This document shows positions 37,452 through 50,135 of a DNA stretch of 64,000 nt, piece after piece (position 1 is the first letter of the stretch; each line of letters opens with the position of its first letter). Origin of the DNA: Absidia repens (lineage: Eukaryota; Mucoromycota; Mucoromycetes; Mucorales; Cunninghamellaceae); NCBI GenBank assembly GCA_002105175.1, contig MCGE01000004.1:2108001-2172000 (forward strand). Direction: 5' to 3'. The position numbers and the translations under genes were made by a program. The notes below the pieces were generated by a model that worked only from the letters and a program-made list of their open reading frames with translations, was not told where the DNA came from and did not search any database.

Positions 37452-37929
37452 AATTTATAATTTTATTTTATCAGAATTGGACATGTGGTTTTGGACGCTT
37501 GCCATGTGGGTTTTTTATGTATGGTGAAGAAAAAAAGGGAGTAGGATCAATGTTGAAACAGTATAGTAGTGATAACGAGTAGGCAAATACGCCAAATATA
37601 TTGTTGTGGCTGGAATGGATAGGGACACTTTCATTTTGCACTATCAAATTCAAGGTGAAAGATTCAGATATTCTCACATTTTCAAAAAATTGATCTAGTT
37701 GGTATGATATCAATGGGAGAGGCTGCTGAAGTGTGGTTTTGGTCGAACGGAATTAGACACCCATGTTCACATGTGTGCACTGCCCCTTGAAAGTCAACTG
37801 GTTTCCGTTTTATATTTACATTTTTTTATTATACCACATGCAAAAATAAAATAAAAATCTAACTGGAACTATATAGTATGTCCGTCTCAGTGGAATTACG
37901 CTGGCGGTACGGCGAGGGTTGATTGATAT
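37452..37929. other. intergenic, with an isolated copy of the repeat-family distal terminus
   Basis: No gene seen. At about 37868-37912 the minus-strand distal motif of the dispersed family is present (plus-strand view: ATAGTATGTCCGTCTCAGTG then ATTACGCTGGCGGTAC), immediately outside the left end of R6. R6 therefore seems to have inserted next to, or within, an older copy. Confidence 0.5.
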
Positions 37930-38931
37930 GGTCCGGCTCACTTATAATGTCAAGTTTTCAGTTTTCATTTCAATTTTGTGATTTCAATCGCCGTTTGAAT
38001 ATACCTTTAAATCCTTTCTTTTTTTTTTCCTCCTTCGTTTCTTTTCTTTTCCTTTTTTTTTTTTCCCCAAGTCACCGCCATTTCATTGATCTCAATGAGG
38101 TGATTTTCAACTAGGATTAGTGTCAGGACTAGTTTAGAAGGGTTTTCAGTTCAGGTATTACGAGATGCATGGGGAAACCTTTTCATTTTGGATTCAGAAT
38201 TTGGGACCACTATTAGATTAGCCTTCATCTTAGTTTAGTATTGGTTGTCATGTTATAATTAGTACTGAATAAACTTTGTCTTGTCTTTTTCTATTATTAT
38301 TCTTTCGCACTGTTTGGTTGTCTTATCAAATGTATAAACATGGGCTTATCATAAGCTGAAAGAAAAAAAACAGGTGTGTGTGCGTGTCTGCGTACAACAA
38401 CAAAAAAAAAAGAGGGCATGGTACTTTTCATTGTACAAATAATAAATAAAAATAAAAATACATAAACTAATCTTCGTTTGCAAGTCTTATAATCTACATC
38501 TACATCTACATCTACATCTACATCTACATCTACATCTACATCTACATCTACTAACTACGCTTGATATCGGAGCGGGAACGAGCAAAAAACAGGACCTGGT
38601 TTCCAGGGGTAAAATTTTTTACCTTGTTTTCAGTATAATATTTTACAGTTTTCGCGGTGTTGTACAAAATAAATGCATATATCATTTTTCTTTTTAGTAC
38701 ATCAGATACCCGTTTCAAATCCTAGGCCAGCCAGCCAAAGTCTTCTTTTTTTGAAGGCTGATAACTTTTTCTTTTTTTTATAAAAAAAAAACAAACTAAT
38801 GTATACGTTTTGCTCTTAAAGGTCTGAATTATCATGTTTATACATTATTTTTTTGAGGTGGTCGTTTATTTAATAAACCATCAGCTTTCTAGGATCATGC
38901 CTAAAATTTGACATTATAAGTGAGCCGCGCC
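37930..38931 (+). mobile_element. dispersed repeat R6, non-autonomous element bounded by inverted terminal repeats
   Basis: The left end GGTCCGGCTCACTTATAATG and the right end (complement CATTATAAGTGAGCCGCGCC) form inverted terminal repeats extending into a TCAA(A/G)TTT stretch. ATAT flanks both ends, a possible target-site duplication. The internal sequence contains the family core at 38118-38190 (GGACTAGTTTAGAAGGGTTT). A copy in inverse orientation (R8) has the same ends and order. There is no coding capacity, so it would be non-autonomous. The class is not assignable from what I can see. Confidence 0.7.
38493..38552 (+). repeat. hexanucleotide microsatellite (TACATC)n, about 10 units
   Basis: A perfect tandem array inside R6. 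The equivalent place in R8 (50698-50717) has only about three units, so the array length differs between copies of the element. Confidence 0.95.
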
Positions 38932-39299
38932 ATATGAATAATACATAGACGGTAGTAGGATCATATTGTGTATCACTTAAAGCTGTCAACCAGTCGCTGG
39001 GTCCCAGGTTTTGTGGGCCTAGCAGCTATAGATAACCAGAAATGGAAAATACTCTATAGCGCCAGTAACATGTAGAGCACAACCTATATTTATACGTTTG
39101 AATGGTAAACGGTTATATAACTACCGTTGAACTACCGTCGAACTACCGTTGATGGTAGGTGATATAAGACTATTTAGTCCCTAGGACTCTGGGTAAGTAG
39201 TCATAGCGGATAAACAAAAATGCAGGTGTCTGGTAGCTTATTTACAAAACAGCCACCGTAACAAACTTGTTCATTATTAAGTGAACAAAAGAATGGTAA
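38932..39299. other. intergenic, degenerate repeat-related sequence
   Basis: No gene. The sequence near 38985-39075 (AAGCTGTCAACCAGTCGCTG; GTAACATGTAGAGCACAACC) resembles parts of 2830-2930 and 54950-54980 that lie beside other family copies. It is therefore probably the distal part of the older copy that continues as R7. Confidence 0.4.
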
Positions 39300-39925
39300 A
39301 TTAAAGGGTGAATTTTATTAAGCGATACTCGTAGATATTACAACTAGAGGAGCAAGGCTCAATGTAACAAAGGAAATAATGGAAGGGTATATTGGAAGAA
39401 GCATGAGTGAGAATAGCGTTACAAATGGAGAATGATCAATACAAATCTAAAGGAAAGATTGCGAAAGAAGAACTAAAATACTGTACAAGACGTGAGCAAG
39501 ACATAAAGGAATCTCTTGGAATGAAGCGCAACAACAGTCAACACCAATTGATAGAGGTGTCAGCAAAAAAGGAATCTATTCATATAAGAAATAATAGAGA
39601 CTAATGGGACATTTTTCATCAAAGCATGTAACAAAGATACGTTTATTTAAATATAGATAATATCATGTACAAACTAACGCTAAAGTAGGCTAATGGGGAC
39701 TTCAAAAAGGCACAACTAATGGTGGTCCAAAACCCTGAATCCAAAATGAAAGGGTTTCCCCATGCATCGTGTAATCCCTAAGCTGAAACCCCTTCTAAAC
39801 TAATCCTGACACTAATCTAAATCCATCATAATCACTGGAGGCAAGAATTGTGAAAAAGGAAAAGAAAAAAGACGGGAGAGAAAATAAAAATATTCATGTG
39901 TGCGGGAATTTAAATATTTTCTGTG
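39300..39925 (-). repeat. dispersed repeat family, copy R7
   Basis: The minus-strand core at about 39740-39815 (plus-strand view ATCCAAAATGAAAGGGTTTC, CCCATGCATCGTGTAATCCC, CTTCTAAACTAATCCTGACA) is close to consensus. GAGACTAATGGGACATTTTT is at 39597. The proximal end GTGCGGGAATTTAAAT lies near 39901. Confidence 0.7.
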
Positions 39926-40148
39926 GACATTGCTGAAAAAAAAAAAGTGTCCATCACAACATCTAAAAGTAACAATAAGTCAACTACCTTTATTTCATGC
40001 AAACGTTTGTGATATAAAATCTTTTAATAAAATAAAAATGGGAGAGGGAGAAGCAGGGGATATAATACGTTGAAGCCGAGAATATGTATAAGAAGGGGAT
40101 TTGTTGAAAAATAAATAAGTAAACTAAATGGTAACTAAGGATATCTAT

Positions 40149-43100
40149 CTACGAAAGTAAAAAGCTGTCCTTTCCTTCATCCATGGCCGTTTGGAGTCGC
40201 TTGAGCATCATATTCTTATCAGAATAATCAGGCATTTTCAGATAATTTGCACAAGTCATGACGGAAGGTAAGTAATCATCCGCGGAGAGCGGGGCTTCAG
40301 CTATTTTACGCACCACAGTAAACGCTGGTCGAAGGGACTTCCAACCTAAGTAGAAGAAAGAAGTTAATAACCAGGATTTGTATATTTGGCAACGTAATAG
40401 GGAAAATAGCATTACCACCAATTGGCAACCGAGGACTTCCTGTTGTAAATTGTAAAAAGTCGCGCCGTCCCTTTGTATCAAATTCCGACAAAATAACTAA
40501 CAGGTTTTTCAAAGTCGTACTTTCCATGCTGAACCCGTGATCCGCTTTAATGGTATCAGTCAAAGCTATATATATAATAATAGTAAAAATGGCCGTTAAA
40601 CAATGACCTTCTTACAGTGATCCTTATTTTATACTTTTTATTTTTTACAAACTTACTTGTGAGAGACCAATCTTCATTACTTGATCCAAACAGAGAGACC
40701 AATTCTTCAGAAGTAATAATCTTTAAATCATCGATTTGGAGCGAGTCATTAAACCCAGAGCGGAATGCATCAATTTGTTTGGATACGCCAGAACCAACAA
40801 TAGCATCCAACAGTAATTCAACGTAGTTCGATAGATTGTGAATGGTGACAGGAATTTTGTCACCGTCGACCTATAATATGTATAATAATGATGCTTGGCG
40901 TAAATAACAACGTTAATGTAGGACTTGGGTGTCGCGTATGTCACTTGCCTTAAGATTCATATCAGTGCCTGGAAGGGTAAAGTAAAGACACAGATCATCC
41001 AATGTGATTCCATCGATCTGAATAACTTGAATCGCTGCCTGTTTTTGCTGAGAAGTCTATTGTAAAATGAAAAGAAATATGAGTACAGCTTTCCGGTAAA
41101 AGTCTCTTGAATCAATATTACCAGTGAGGAATCCGCATAAATGAGCTTTTTTTCATCTAAAAATCTTTCGAGAAGATTTATCGATTTGGCTATTGTTGGA
41201 TCTACTTGCTATAAAATCAAAGAATATAAAATATTGAATAATTCTGAGAATATCAATTGGCCATTTTTTTAAAAACTTACACCAAGAAGATCGATCGCTG
41301 GAATGTTCTTTGAAAATACCAAGTCGAAGAAAGATACACTAAATGGGATATCGACTATTCGGAAATCCAGCATAGCTTTTGCAATAAAGCGACCCAAGGT
41401 CTTGAATAATGTCAGAATCCGTTGTATATCCCTGTCAGGCACAATACTTGTACCGTCATTGTTGATCAAAGGTTTAGGGAAGAGCCCATGAGGAGAAGAA
41501 ACATAACGCACCACATTTGAATCATCATCATTGGCCTGCGTATCTTGGTGTTGTTGGAGAGAATTATAGGTGTCATCATCATCACGCCATAAACCGAGCG
41601 ACTTTTTGCAGAATTCTTTTGATGTGAGGGCATAGAATTCCAAAGTGGGTCCCAAGCCAGTACCTTCTTCGTCGACAAATTCAATTTCCAGTGATGAGGT
41701 TGAAGAGGCAAATAAATCCAGCATTTTGATAGCCGATTCCAAGATCTGATTCCGCATCATGCGAACTTTCTGTCGCTCCATTCGTCCCAGAGCCATTGAT
41801 TGCTGCTGCTGAGTGTCGTCTAATGTACCTCCTCGTGCACCCAAGTGTTGTTGGTTTCGCAATTGTAGACTTTGCCATCGAGAGATCAAACGGGAATAGC
41901 CATACGAAGTATTTTGTATAAACAGATATCTTGTTTCAAATGGGAATAGGAAGGGAGCTTCACGCATTAGATAAAAAATCCACGAGGGTAGACATTCACT
42001 AGCCACGATCAGAGGTTCTTCTAGTTGTCGATTCACCTTTGCTGTCAATTTGCGACTAAGGAAGGCATTTTGCAAAATAAGCTGGTTGGAAGTGTTGTAC
42101 AGAGAATAGAGAACCTTCAAAAGTCGTAGTACATTGTTGCATATCTGTTCATTGGAAAACGTTTCGTCAGATAGAGATGGCACAGGAGAAGCTGTTGATG
42201 ATGGCGGTTGCTTTGAAGTATTTGGTGACATCTCATCGGCATTGGCATCATTGCTATCGTCGTTTATCCAGACACGTTCAAAACTAATAGGATATGAGCT
42301 GATCCAAATATTACGCAATGGTGAGGAAGAATTGTCCGTTTTCCGTTGTTCTAGTTCCGATCGATGAATAGCGCCGTATATAGTTGAATTGCTAGGGATG
42401 ATAGTTGATTTAACAGAAAACCTGATATGCCATCTACCATTAGTTGTCGTTGCCGAAGTTGACACCAATTCTGATGATCGTGAGGTACAAGGGTATGTTC
42501 GTGTTTCGTTTTGGTTATTATCGGTTCCAGAGTCTTCTTCCAATGTTTCAAGCGCGGTATTTTCATCATGGTTATCAGTTGGCACCTATAACCCATAAAA
42601 AAAATGAATACATGATTGTCATTTTATATATCATTGATGATTTTGCACTTACATCAACATCAGCTTGTTCATTTAGGATTGAATGATTGATATTTGCAAT
42701 GTGGCCATCATCTTGAGTCCAGGCACCATCTTCCAGAGTTTCGTCGATAGTAGTGTTTTCATTTGTAGTGGGCGTCTCTTGACAATCTGCATTCACACCA
42801 TCGTAGTCGTTATCGTCATCGTCACCATTTTCATCTTCTTCATCCTCATCGTTCAAGAGAGCAATGCGCGAATTTAAATAGTCTTCAATAACATGGAATG
42901 TTGCCACGGCATGAGTTGATACCATAAGATGCTGATGATCGGGAGGAATGTTTGAACCTATGCCAGTTAATCGTAGCCGTAGTTGTTTTGAAAGTATACT
43001 TGTTGGGTTCCGCAGACTGTCGCTTGATGCCACGTCCAAAGGTGTCACTACCTGGTATTGTTCAAATCGAGCCAAAAGCTCTTGGAGTCGTAGGATGATC

Positions 43101-46100
43101 ATCGACATGACCTCATGACCCCCGTCAGCCGATCCCAATTCAGGCATAAAAATGGTTTGAAAGAGATTCTGTCGTTCCAGTACCGAGCACATGATTGCAT
43201 CACCATTGTCATCCATTGGAGAGAGGTCATCATCACTAGTTTCATTCGTCAGGAAATGTAGGAGAGCATCCATCAATCCAGAAGCACGCAGTTCAAAGCT
43301 ACTGATACCAACACTACAATCTTGACAGTATGCCAAAAGGGAATTGAGCCATTGTTTTGCTTCAGTCAGGTCATTCATAGAGTTTTGAATTTGTTGTGTC
43401 AGTTTTTGCAAAATTTCCATTCCAGTTTCTGTTGAGCGGTCTTCATCAAAGCCACTGTTGGTTCGGTTTCCACTATTTCCCTTCATGTCAGAGAGAGGTA
43501 CTGGGTCTTTAAATAGAGACTTCGTGCCGTGATTGTTGGCTTTCACTTGTTCATCGTATGCGCTAATAATAACCTTGGCGAGTTGAATGATGCATCGTCT
43601 AGTAGAGCCGCGACCAATCCCCTTTTCAGTTTCCGCATAAGATCGGTGCTGTTGTTGTAGCTGCTGTTGCTGTAATAGTCCAATACGCCCACGGAGTACC
43701 GACGGTATATTTTCGCGATTCAATATGCGACGTCTAGCAGAATGTAGCTTTTCTTCCATGCTTCGCAGCTCATCTTCTTGCTGGCTAACAGTGCTATCAG
43801 TTGGTGTATTGGTAGGTTCCGTTGTGGTAAGAGCAGTGGTATCAGCAGAATCAGACTTAACATCAGTTGTTCCTTGTTTGGAATTGGTGGCGGATGAAGA
43901 TGATGTTTGTGGTTTTGAGGAGTTGAGTTCATTGATGATATCGTCACCAGAGTCGCCGGCTTCCACGTTTTTTGTTGATAGTTTGGTTGTTGTTGAGTCA
44001 TCTTCAATGTTGTTGCCATCGCATGATTGGTCAGTGGCAGTAGTGTCGTCCTTATCGCATAGTGACTTGCTGGATAATGACTTGATTTCATGGATAACGC
44101 CTTCATGTTGGAATAGGAAGAGATATATTTCAGGCAGTTTTTCAATGAGTATTTCAGCCACATATAGAGTATCTGTCACTAGGATGGGATGTTCTTGTTG
44201 TGTAAGGATACTTGCCAAAAAACCGGATAGAGGGACATCTTTGAGTACTTGCCGCAAATCCGCTTGATTAGAAAAATGAAGAAGTTTGACCAGTATGTGT
44301 GTAACCAGTTGCCGGACCCGAATGTTCACCATTGAAGTATGCATTTCCATAAGTAGTGGGATCAAAAGAATGTCGGTATGTTGCAGTAAAGTTGTATTGT
44401 TTTGCAGCATCACAATTCTTGGATCATTGCGATTGTCATCACCTTTCAATGGTTCATCACGGGATTTGTATCGATCAGTATCCTTGAATCTCCGGTAGCT
44501 GAACTTGCCATCTACAATGAAAGAAAAAAAAGTCAGCATTAATATTTTATAGTGCTATAATACCATGATATCTTACCTTTTGGGAGTGGTGGCAAGCTAT
44601 CGATAATAATTTTCAATATGGTGTACACGGAGTCACGCCATTTGTGATCTAAACCAACATCTGTAGTAGTAGAGCTGATATCCAGAGGCAAATCGCTTGA
44701 GCCAGTCAGTACCTTGTAAAAGACATCCACAATGTTCAGTTTGATGAGATCACAGCAAAGAGATGGGGAGCTTTTGACAATGGCCCGTAGTATGCGAAGT
44801 AAATCCATGAAGGTAGAAGGTCGAGCAGCATTGGCATTTCCAGGCACCGGGACCAAATCAATCACAGATTTGAGTAATTCGATGGATACCAACTTCTCGA
44901 TAATATCTTGATGAGGCCGATAGTTTTCAGTAATACGTAACCAGCATAGACACGAGAGTTCAACTACAGTTCGGTCAGAGTATGTCATGGTATTCATCAG
45001 AGTTGGTAGCACCTCCACCACTTGAGACACCGTATCCTTGTCGACACTACGCATGCAATTCGCGGCAGTACGTAAAGCCGTTCGTTGTGAATGTATACTG
45101 AAGAAGTCAAAATACATCAAAACCGCTGAAAGTCCACCTTCATTTATAACAGCTCTAGGTAATTGGGAAGCGATCTTTTCAAGAGCCTAGATGGAATATA
45201 TACATATATAACATTAGTACATACGCACTTATTCCAGTTCTTGTCAGTATAAAAAAAAAAAAAAAAGTCCATACCGTAAGAGCTTGTTCAGCCAAGTCAA
45301 TATATTCGATAGACTTGAGTTTTTCACACAGAACTTTGGTTGCACCATGATAAACCACATTTGTCACCGAAGTAGGCATAGCATCCATCAGATTTGAGAT
45401 ACATCGACAGGCAAGAAGCATAATTTCTGGATTCCCACCACTACCACCAAAGCCGCCACTCATAGCCAACGCAAGCATCGTATCTTCGTCCAATTCCATA
45501 CCGGGAGGGATATCATCACCAATACCACCACCCGTATCGTCAGAGCCCTTCATGATTCGTACCAATTCCTTGACAAAACTATCACATGCAAAGTATCCCG
45601 CCAGAGTTTCTTCATTGCTGACTGAAAGGATTTCGGCCAATTCTTGTAAAGTCACCAGTTGCATTGTTGGATCATTTTGAGTTTTCAGAGTGTTGAGTAT
45701 AGATCGTAATTGAGAATCCATTTCAGACATGGTGGTGCCACCAAACATACGCTGAAGTTGCTGATCGAACTTGCGACGGACCCGTTCCATTTCCTGCATG
45801 TCGTCCGTATCCTCCATGTCGTCATCGTCATCCACATCATTGTCACCGTCTTCATCCGCCACATGTTCATCTTCGTTGTCTTCTTCATCATGCCCTTGTT
45901 CATAGTCTTGATGCTTCCTATGGCGCAAATGACGGTAGTGTTCAGTGACGTTACTGGATGATGTCGTATCCCTATTGACTTCATTCTGGACTTTTTGTTC
46001 TTGTTGCAAAGTATCATCATCTTTGTTGCTTCGTCTATGCCAGTGGCTGTATCCGTCCAAGTCATATTGATTGTTCTTCCCAGCTTTTAAATCATCCTCA

Positions 46101-46553
46101 TCATCATCATCGTCGTCGTCGTCGTCGTCATCATCATCATCGTCATCATCGTCATCATCATCGTCGTCGTAATCCTTGCTGTTTTTGTTATCATTCATAA
46201 GCCTGAAGTAAGTCATAAATGTGTTCACCATTTCAGAATCGTCCACATCATCAGGTAATCGTTCAGGATCGGGTTGTTTTCTAGCTTTTCGATAATAACG
46301 CTTAGCATCCCTGCAATAAAAACAAAAGAAAGAGATGTTAATCAGAAAGCTCATTTGCTTTTGGAATTCTTTCGTGGAAGTTAGATACTTGCTTGATACT
46401 ATTCACTTCGTCTTCGTCATGGGCGTCAAGAGCGTTTGCTTTAGATTTCCCTTTCTTCGTGCTTGAAGTACCAATTACATTGCCTTGCTGGTCTCCAGTA
46501 TAACGTTGTTTCGATCTTTTTCCGGTGGTGGATTTGGTTTCAGGGTGATCCAT
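40149..46553 (-). CDS. UFD4: HECT-type E3 ubiquitin ligase, UFD4/TRIP12 family
   Basis: Exons 46310..45275, 45186..44577, 44511..42653, 42585..41281, 41208..41122, 41056..40949, 40870..40657, 40565..40416 and 40345..40149 join in frame to about 1,855 codons. The N-terminal region is acidic with a long Asp run (codons at about 46097-46170). ARM-like repeats follow (LLACRCISNLMDAMPTSVTN; IDLAEQALT; YFDFFSIHSQRTALRTAANC), as in UFD4/TRIP12. The HECT domain starts near SLEIEFVDEEGTGLGPTLEF and ends SVMTCANYLKMPDYSDKNMM...DSFLLS. Its predicted catalytic Cys is in VMTCANY, close to the C terminus. These ligases extend or start ubiquitin chains on ubiquitin-fusion and N-degron substrates and dock on proteasomes. 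The sixth intron from the 3' side aside, one intron uses GC-AG. The proposed first exon (ATG 46553, donor at 46388) does not match the phase of the next exon, so the start is uncertain. Confidence 0.9.
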
Positions 46554-46686
46554 GAGTAGCTGATAAGGAAAAAGAGTTGTAGTATATCCGCGGAATCCTC
46601 CAAAAAGTGTGCTGCCAGATGATGTTCGAGCAAACTAAAAAGACAGACGCAAGGAGATTTGAGTATCAAATTTAATAATAAAATTG

Positions 46687-46726
<40 letters not shown>

Positions 46727-46967
46727 AGCCAAACGGAAGAAATTCAACAAGATTTACATATACGTATACATAAAACTGTAGCTGTTTAATTTTGCTGTTT
46801 ATTATTTTACTTACTATCAAAAACTAGAATCACTGGTCGTTCAAAGATGTGGACGTTGTTTGTTGCAATTGTAGTAGAATAGTAGCTTGTACTCATACAA
46901 AACCTTTTTCAAACTAAATGTAAAATAATAAACAAAGTTTGACAAAAATTCTTTGTTTTCAATCTTC

Positions 46968-47121
46968 TCAGTGAGAAAGAGGCAAGAGAGAGGCAAAAGG
47001 AGATCCTTTGGCATTTTTGAGCGTGACTTGAATTTTGCGTACATTAAGCGGTGTCTGAAAACATGTTCCAAAACCAAGAACTGTGGCCAATTCAAAATCA
47101 CTTTCATCGGCTGGAACAACC
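46968..47121 (-). CDS. orphan conserved-looking reading frame, unrecognised (51 residues from the internal ATG)
   Basis: Between UFD4 and CTU2 the minus strand encodes VVPADESDFELATVLGFGTC, then FQTPLNVRKIQVTLKNAKGS and PFASLLPLSH with TGA at 46968-46970. Its composition is much more protein-like than its surroundings, which are AT repeats. Upstream it runs into low-complexity sequence. It may be the last exon of a small gene, a standalone microprotein starting at 47121, or a pseudogene fragment. I do not recognise a family. Confidence 0.35.
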
Positions 47122-47303
47122 ATTGATAACCTTCGGAACGCACACATGTACACACATATATCAAAGCAATCATAAATGAGGTGAAAATATATATATATAT
47201 ATTTTATTAGGTATGACAACACCAATAAAGTTAATAATTGCTAAATCAGTAATGGCACTAATAACTACCATAACAATATAAAACTATAATAAAACCAATA
47301 ATT

Positions 47304-49216
47304 CTAATCTACTAAATCATCATTTTCGTCATCGTCTTCAATAAGAAATTCTTCGATTTGACTGCGTAAACGCTGTTCCCGATCTTGATCATAGACACGT
47401 TGTACGACAAATGGGGGCAATGATTCGACCGCATCACTCTTGTAGTCCTTGACGTTCACTTGACAACTGTAGCATAAATAAGCATTTAAATTCACGGTAG
47501 GTCCATTGTCCGACGAGCATCCTCCGCCAGTAGTAGAGCAACCAGTAGTACCATCATCCCCTGCGGATCCACAACACCCTTCCTGTTGTTGACATGTTGG
47601 CTGATTGTCTAATTCCTTTTCAATCTTGGTAACCGTACTGTGTTTTCTCCATTCGGGAATGTTGGGTTCATAAGGCCTAAGCATGAGCGTCAAAAAAAAA
47701 AAAAAAGAGGGAGACAGTAAGCCAAACAAGTTCTAGATATGTATATATAAACACTTACATTTGGCAAATGGCACAAGTTTTGCTATAATCAATATTGCTA
47801 TGAGGTGTCAGTTTGGATGCCGTTCTAGAAATGGTGCTAACTGTCGAGGGAAAATCACGATCAAGGCCAACGATAAAGTCTATAAATATATATGCATTGC
47901 ATATGTCAGATGTATTATTTTATCAACATTTTCCCATCCATCGTCTTACCTTCAGTCAGTCGTTCAATTGAACTTTTTGGCGGCATGTATGTTCCCCAGT
48001 TAAAAGGAGCAGTGACATCATGATCAACACCGTGTAGTCTATTGTACATTCCCATTTCCTTCGCAAGCATATCCTTCATCGGTCTCAAAATAACAACATC
48101 CTTGAAGCATGAGTCCACTTCCAATCCGACATCCATTGGTATACTATAGCCTCGCCCGTTGCTGATTTTAGAAATCATTTTGATGGCTTGCCGTGTCGAT
48201 GAATCCGCCATAAAGATATAATCGCATCTTCATAGAAAGAGAAGTCGGGTTAGTATCCGTTTTCATTGATTGAGATAAAGAACATGATTTACCTTTCTTG
48301 TTTCGCAATTGCTAGTAGCATGGCAAATTTGATGTTCCAATAAAGATCCTCTTTGGCTGTGTTTTTGTTGATATTGCTGAATAGCTTTTTTAAACGATCA
48401 GCGTTGGTTGTATTATCGTTGTTTGATTCCTGGGCCAATTGTACAATATGCTCTACAAAAATAACACAAAGCAATGTTAGTGAGTTCCATTCAAGCTCAA
48501 TAAAATCCGTTTCGTTGCCCAGACCTTTCCTCTAATATATCCACACATACCATAATCCCGACTGGCTCCTGGCATATTCTTCAAAGATTTGTCCAAGTGA
48601 GAACCTGAGATGAAGTCACTGTCAAAGATATCTTCCATGGGTTGTCCAATAAATGATAATTGTGGGTACTTGTTTTCCACCATAGCCTTCAACTTGGCCG
48701 ACGACCCTTTCTATAAGCCAAATTCAGATTCGTTATGACGGGTCTAAACTTTAACTATAGAAGTCATCAACAAACTTACCTGTTCTTCAAATAACGCCGA
48801 TTCATCAATATGGCAGACAACTGCTGAGGGCACCATAGCGATTTTCTTCTTCTCATTTGGGTTGATGACCATAAAAGAGCTTGTGAGATGGAGCATAGCA
48901 CTATAAAAATCGATGAAGTTAGGTCGGTCAAATAAGAATACTATGGTGTTGATCTACATACATTGAAGAAGGACCACCTGAGCAAGCAAGAAGTACCTTT
49001 CCTTTCTTGCGGGCGATAGCCTTTGATCTATTCATATTGGATCTATACTTGCCAACAAAAGTATACACAAAACATTTGCTACGAAATAAATATATGAAGT
49101 TAGCTTTAATTCTTCCTTCGTAAAGTTTAAGTGTGCACTTACTTGCAGTAAAATGTATGTCGAAGCCGGACAGTAGAGAGTTCAGTTTTGCACTTACAGC
49201 AAGGCTCGTTCTTCAT
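47304..49216 (-). CDS. CTU2: cytoplasmic tRNA 2-thiolation protein 2 (CTU2/NCS2)
   Basis: Eight exons (49216..49143, 49078..48962, 48900..48780, 48710..48551, 48452..48293, 48227..47950, 47879..47759, 47676..47304) give 467 residues in frame. The N terminus has the zinc-binding CCKCKTELSTVRLRHTFYC / NKCFVYTFVGKYRS motif. The PP-loop LLACSGGPSS follows, then VCHIDESALFEEQ and CDYIFMADSSTRQAIKMISK. CAICQM and the C-terminal CYSCQ pair complete the family's cysteine pattern. CTU2 works with CTU1/NCS6 to thiolate U34 of tRNA-Lys, -Glu and -Gln (mcm5s2U). A Cys/Gly/Thr-rich low-complexity insertion lies at residues about 370-400. The gene is followed on the same strand by UFD4. Confidence 0.93.
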
Positions 49217-49675
49217 TGTGTTAGGTTAGATCAAATAGAGTAAAGTGAAAAGTAAAAAAAAGAAAAGCTAACCAACGCCACCAGCCACTCTAAATATTTA
49301 AACGCCTATCATATTTCTTTTTATGGAAATTCGGTAACCTAGCGGTGAAAAAAATAAATGCCAAACTCAACGTCAGTGTTATGTATGGCCTTATTTCTAT
49401 GAGCCCAAAAACCGTGTTCTCATATATATAATCTTTATTAAAGGGTACATTAAAATTTTCTACTTCAGTGTTGCTGATTTCGGTTGTATTACTACATAGT
49501 TGTCTCTTCCACAAATCTCGCTGTATTCCCTGCGTTTGCGAAGGCGGCCCTTTCTTTTATTTGCAGTAGGCAGAATGAAATGAGGATGTCGTAAAAATGA
49601 TTCATGCATTCACTATGTACGGGTCTATATGTGTGGGGTCCAGAACAGTAAATGTTTATAAATAGCCACAGAAGA
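49217..49675. other. upstream region of CTU2, no gene seen
   Basis: AT-rich spacer between the CTU2 start and the minisatellite. Nothing recognisable. Confidence 0.5.
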
Positions 49676-50135
49676 TAGAGGTATTGTTTCCACTTTGGGT
49701 AGCAGATAAAAGATACAATGTTTCTACTTTTGATAGCTGATAAAAAATGCAATGTTTCCACTTCAGGTAGCAAATAAAAGATACAATGTTTCTACTTTTG
49801 ATAGCTGATAAAAAATGCAATGTTTCCACTTCAGGTAGCAGATAAAAGATACAATGTTTCTACTTTTGATAGCTGATAAAAAATGCAATGTTTCCACTTC
49901 AGGTAGCAGATAAAAGATACAATGTTTCTACTTTTGATAGCTGATAAAAAATGCAATGTTTCCACTTCAGGTAGCAGATAAAAGATACAATGTTTCTACT
50001 TTTGATAGCTGATAAAAAATGCAATGTTTCCACTTCAGGTAGCAGATAAAAGATACAATGTTTCTACTTTTGATAGCTGATAAAAGATGCAATGTTTCCA
50101 CTTCAGGTAGTAGATAAAAGAAGCAAGTTTTCCAC
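49676..50135. repeat. minisatellite, 68-bp unit, more than 6 copies, each a dimer of about 34 bp
   Basis: Anchor strings recur at exact 68-bp steps: TTTCTACTTTTGATAGCTGA starts at 49721, 49789, 49857, 49925, 49993 and 50061. Within each unit the half AGCAGATAAAAGATACAATG aligns with the half AGCTGATAAAAAATGCAATG, so the unit is an ancestral 34-bp repeat that diverged and was then amplified as a pair. The central units are almost identical; the end units are more diverged. Confidence 0.95.

Noticed and set aside
38493..38552. Telomere-like hexamer array
   Set aside because: The unit TACATC is not a fungal telomere repeat, and the array lies inside a dispersed element.
41269..44267. Plus-strand frames opposite UFD4
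   Set aside because: They are antisense shadows of a strongly conserved HECT ligase gene.
49676..50135. A CRISPR-like array
   Set aside because: Units are contiguous 68-bp tandem repeats without unique spacers, in a eukaryotic context.
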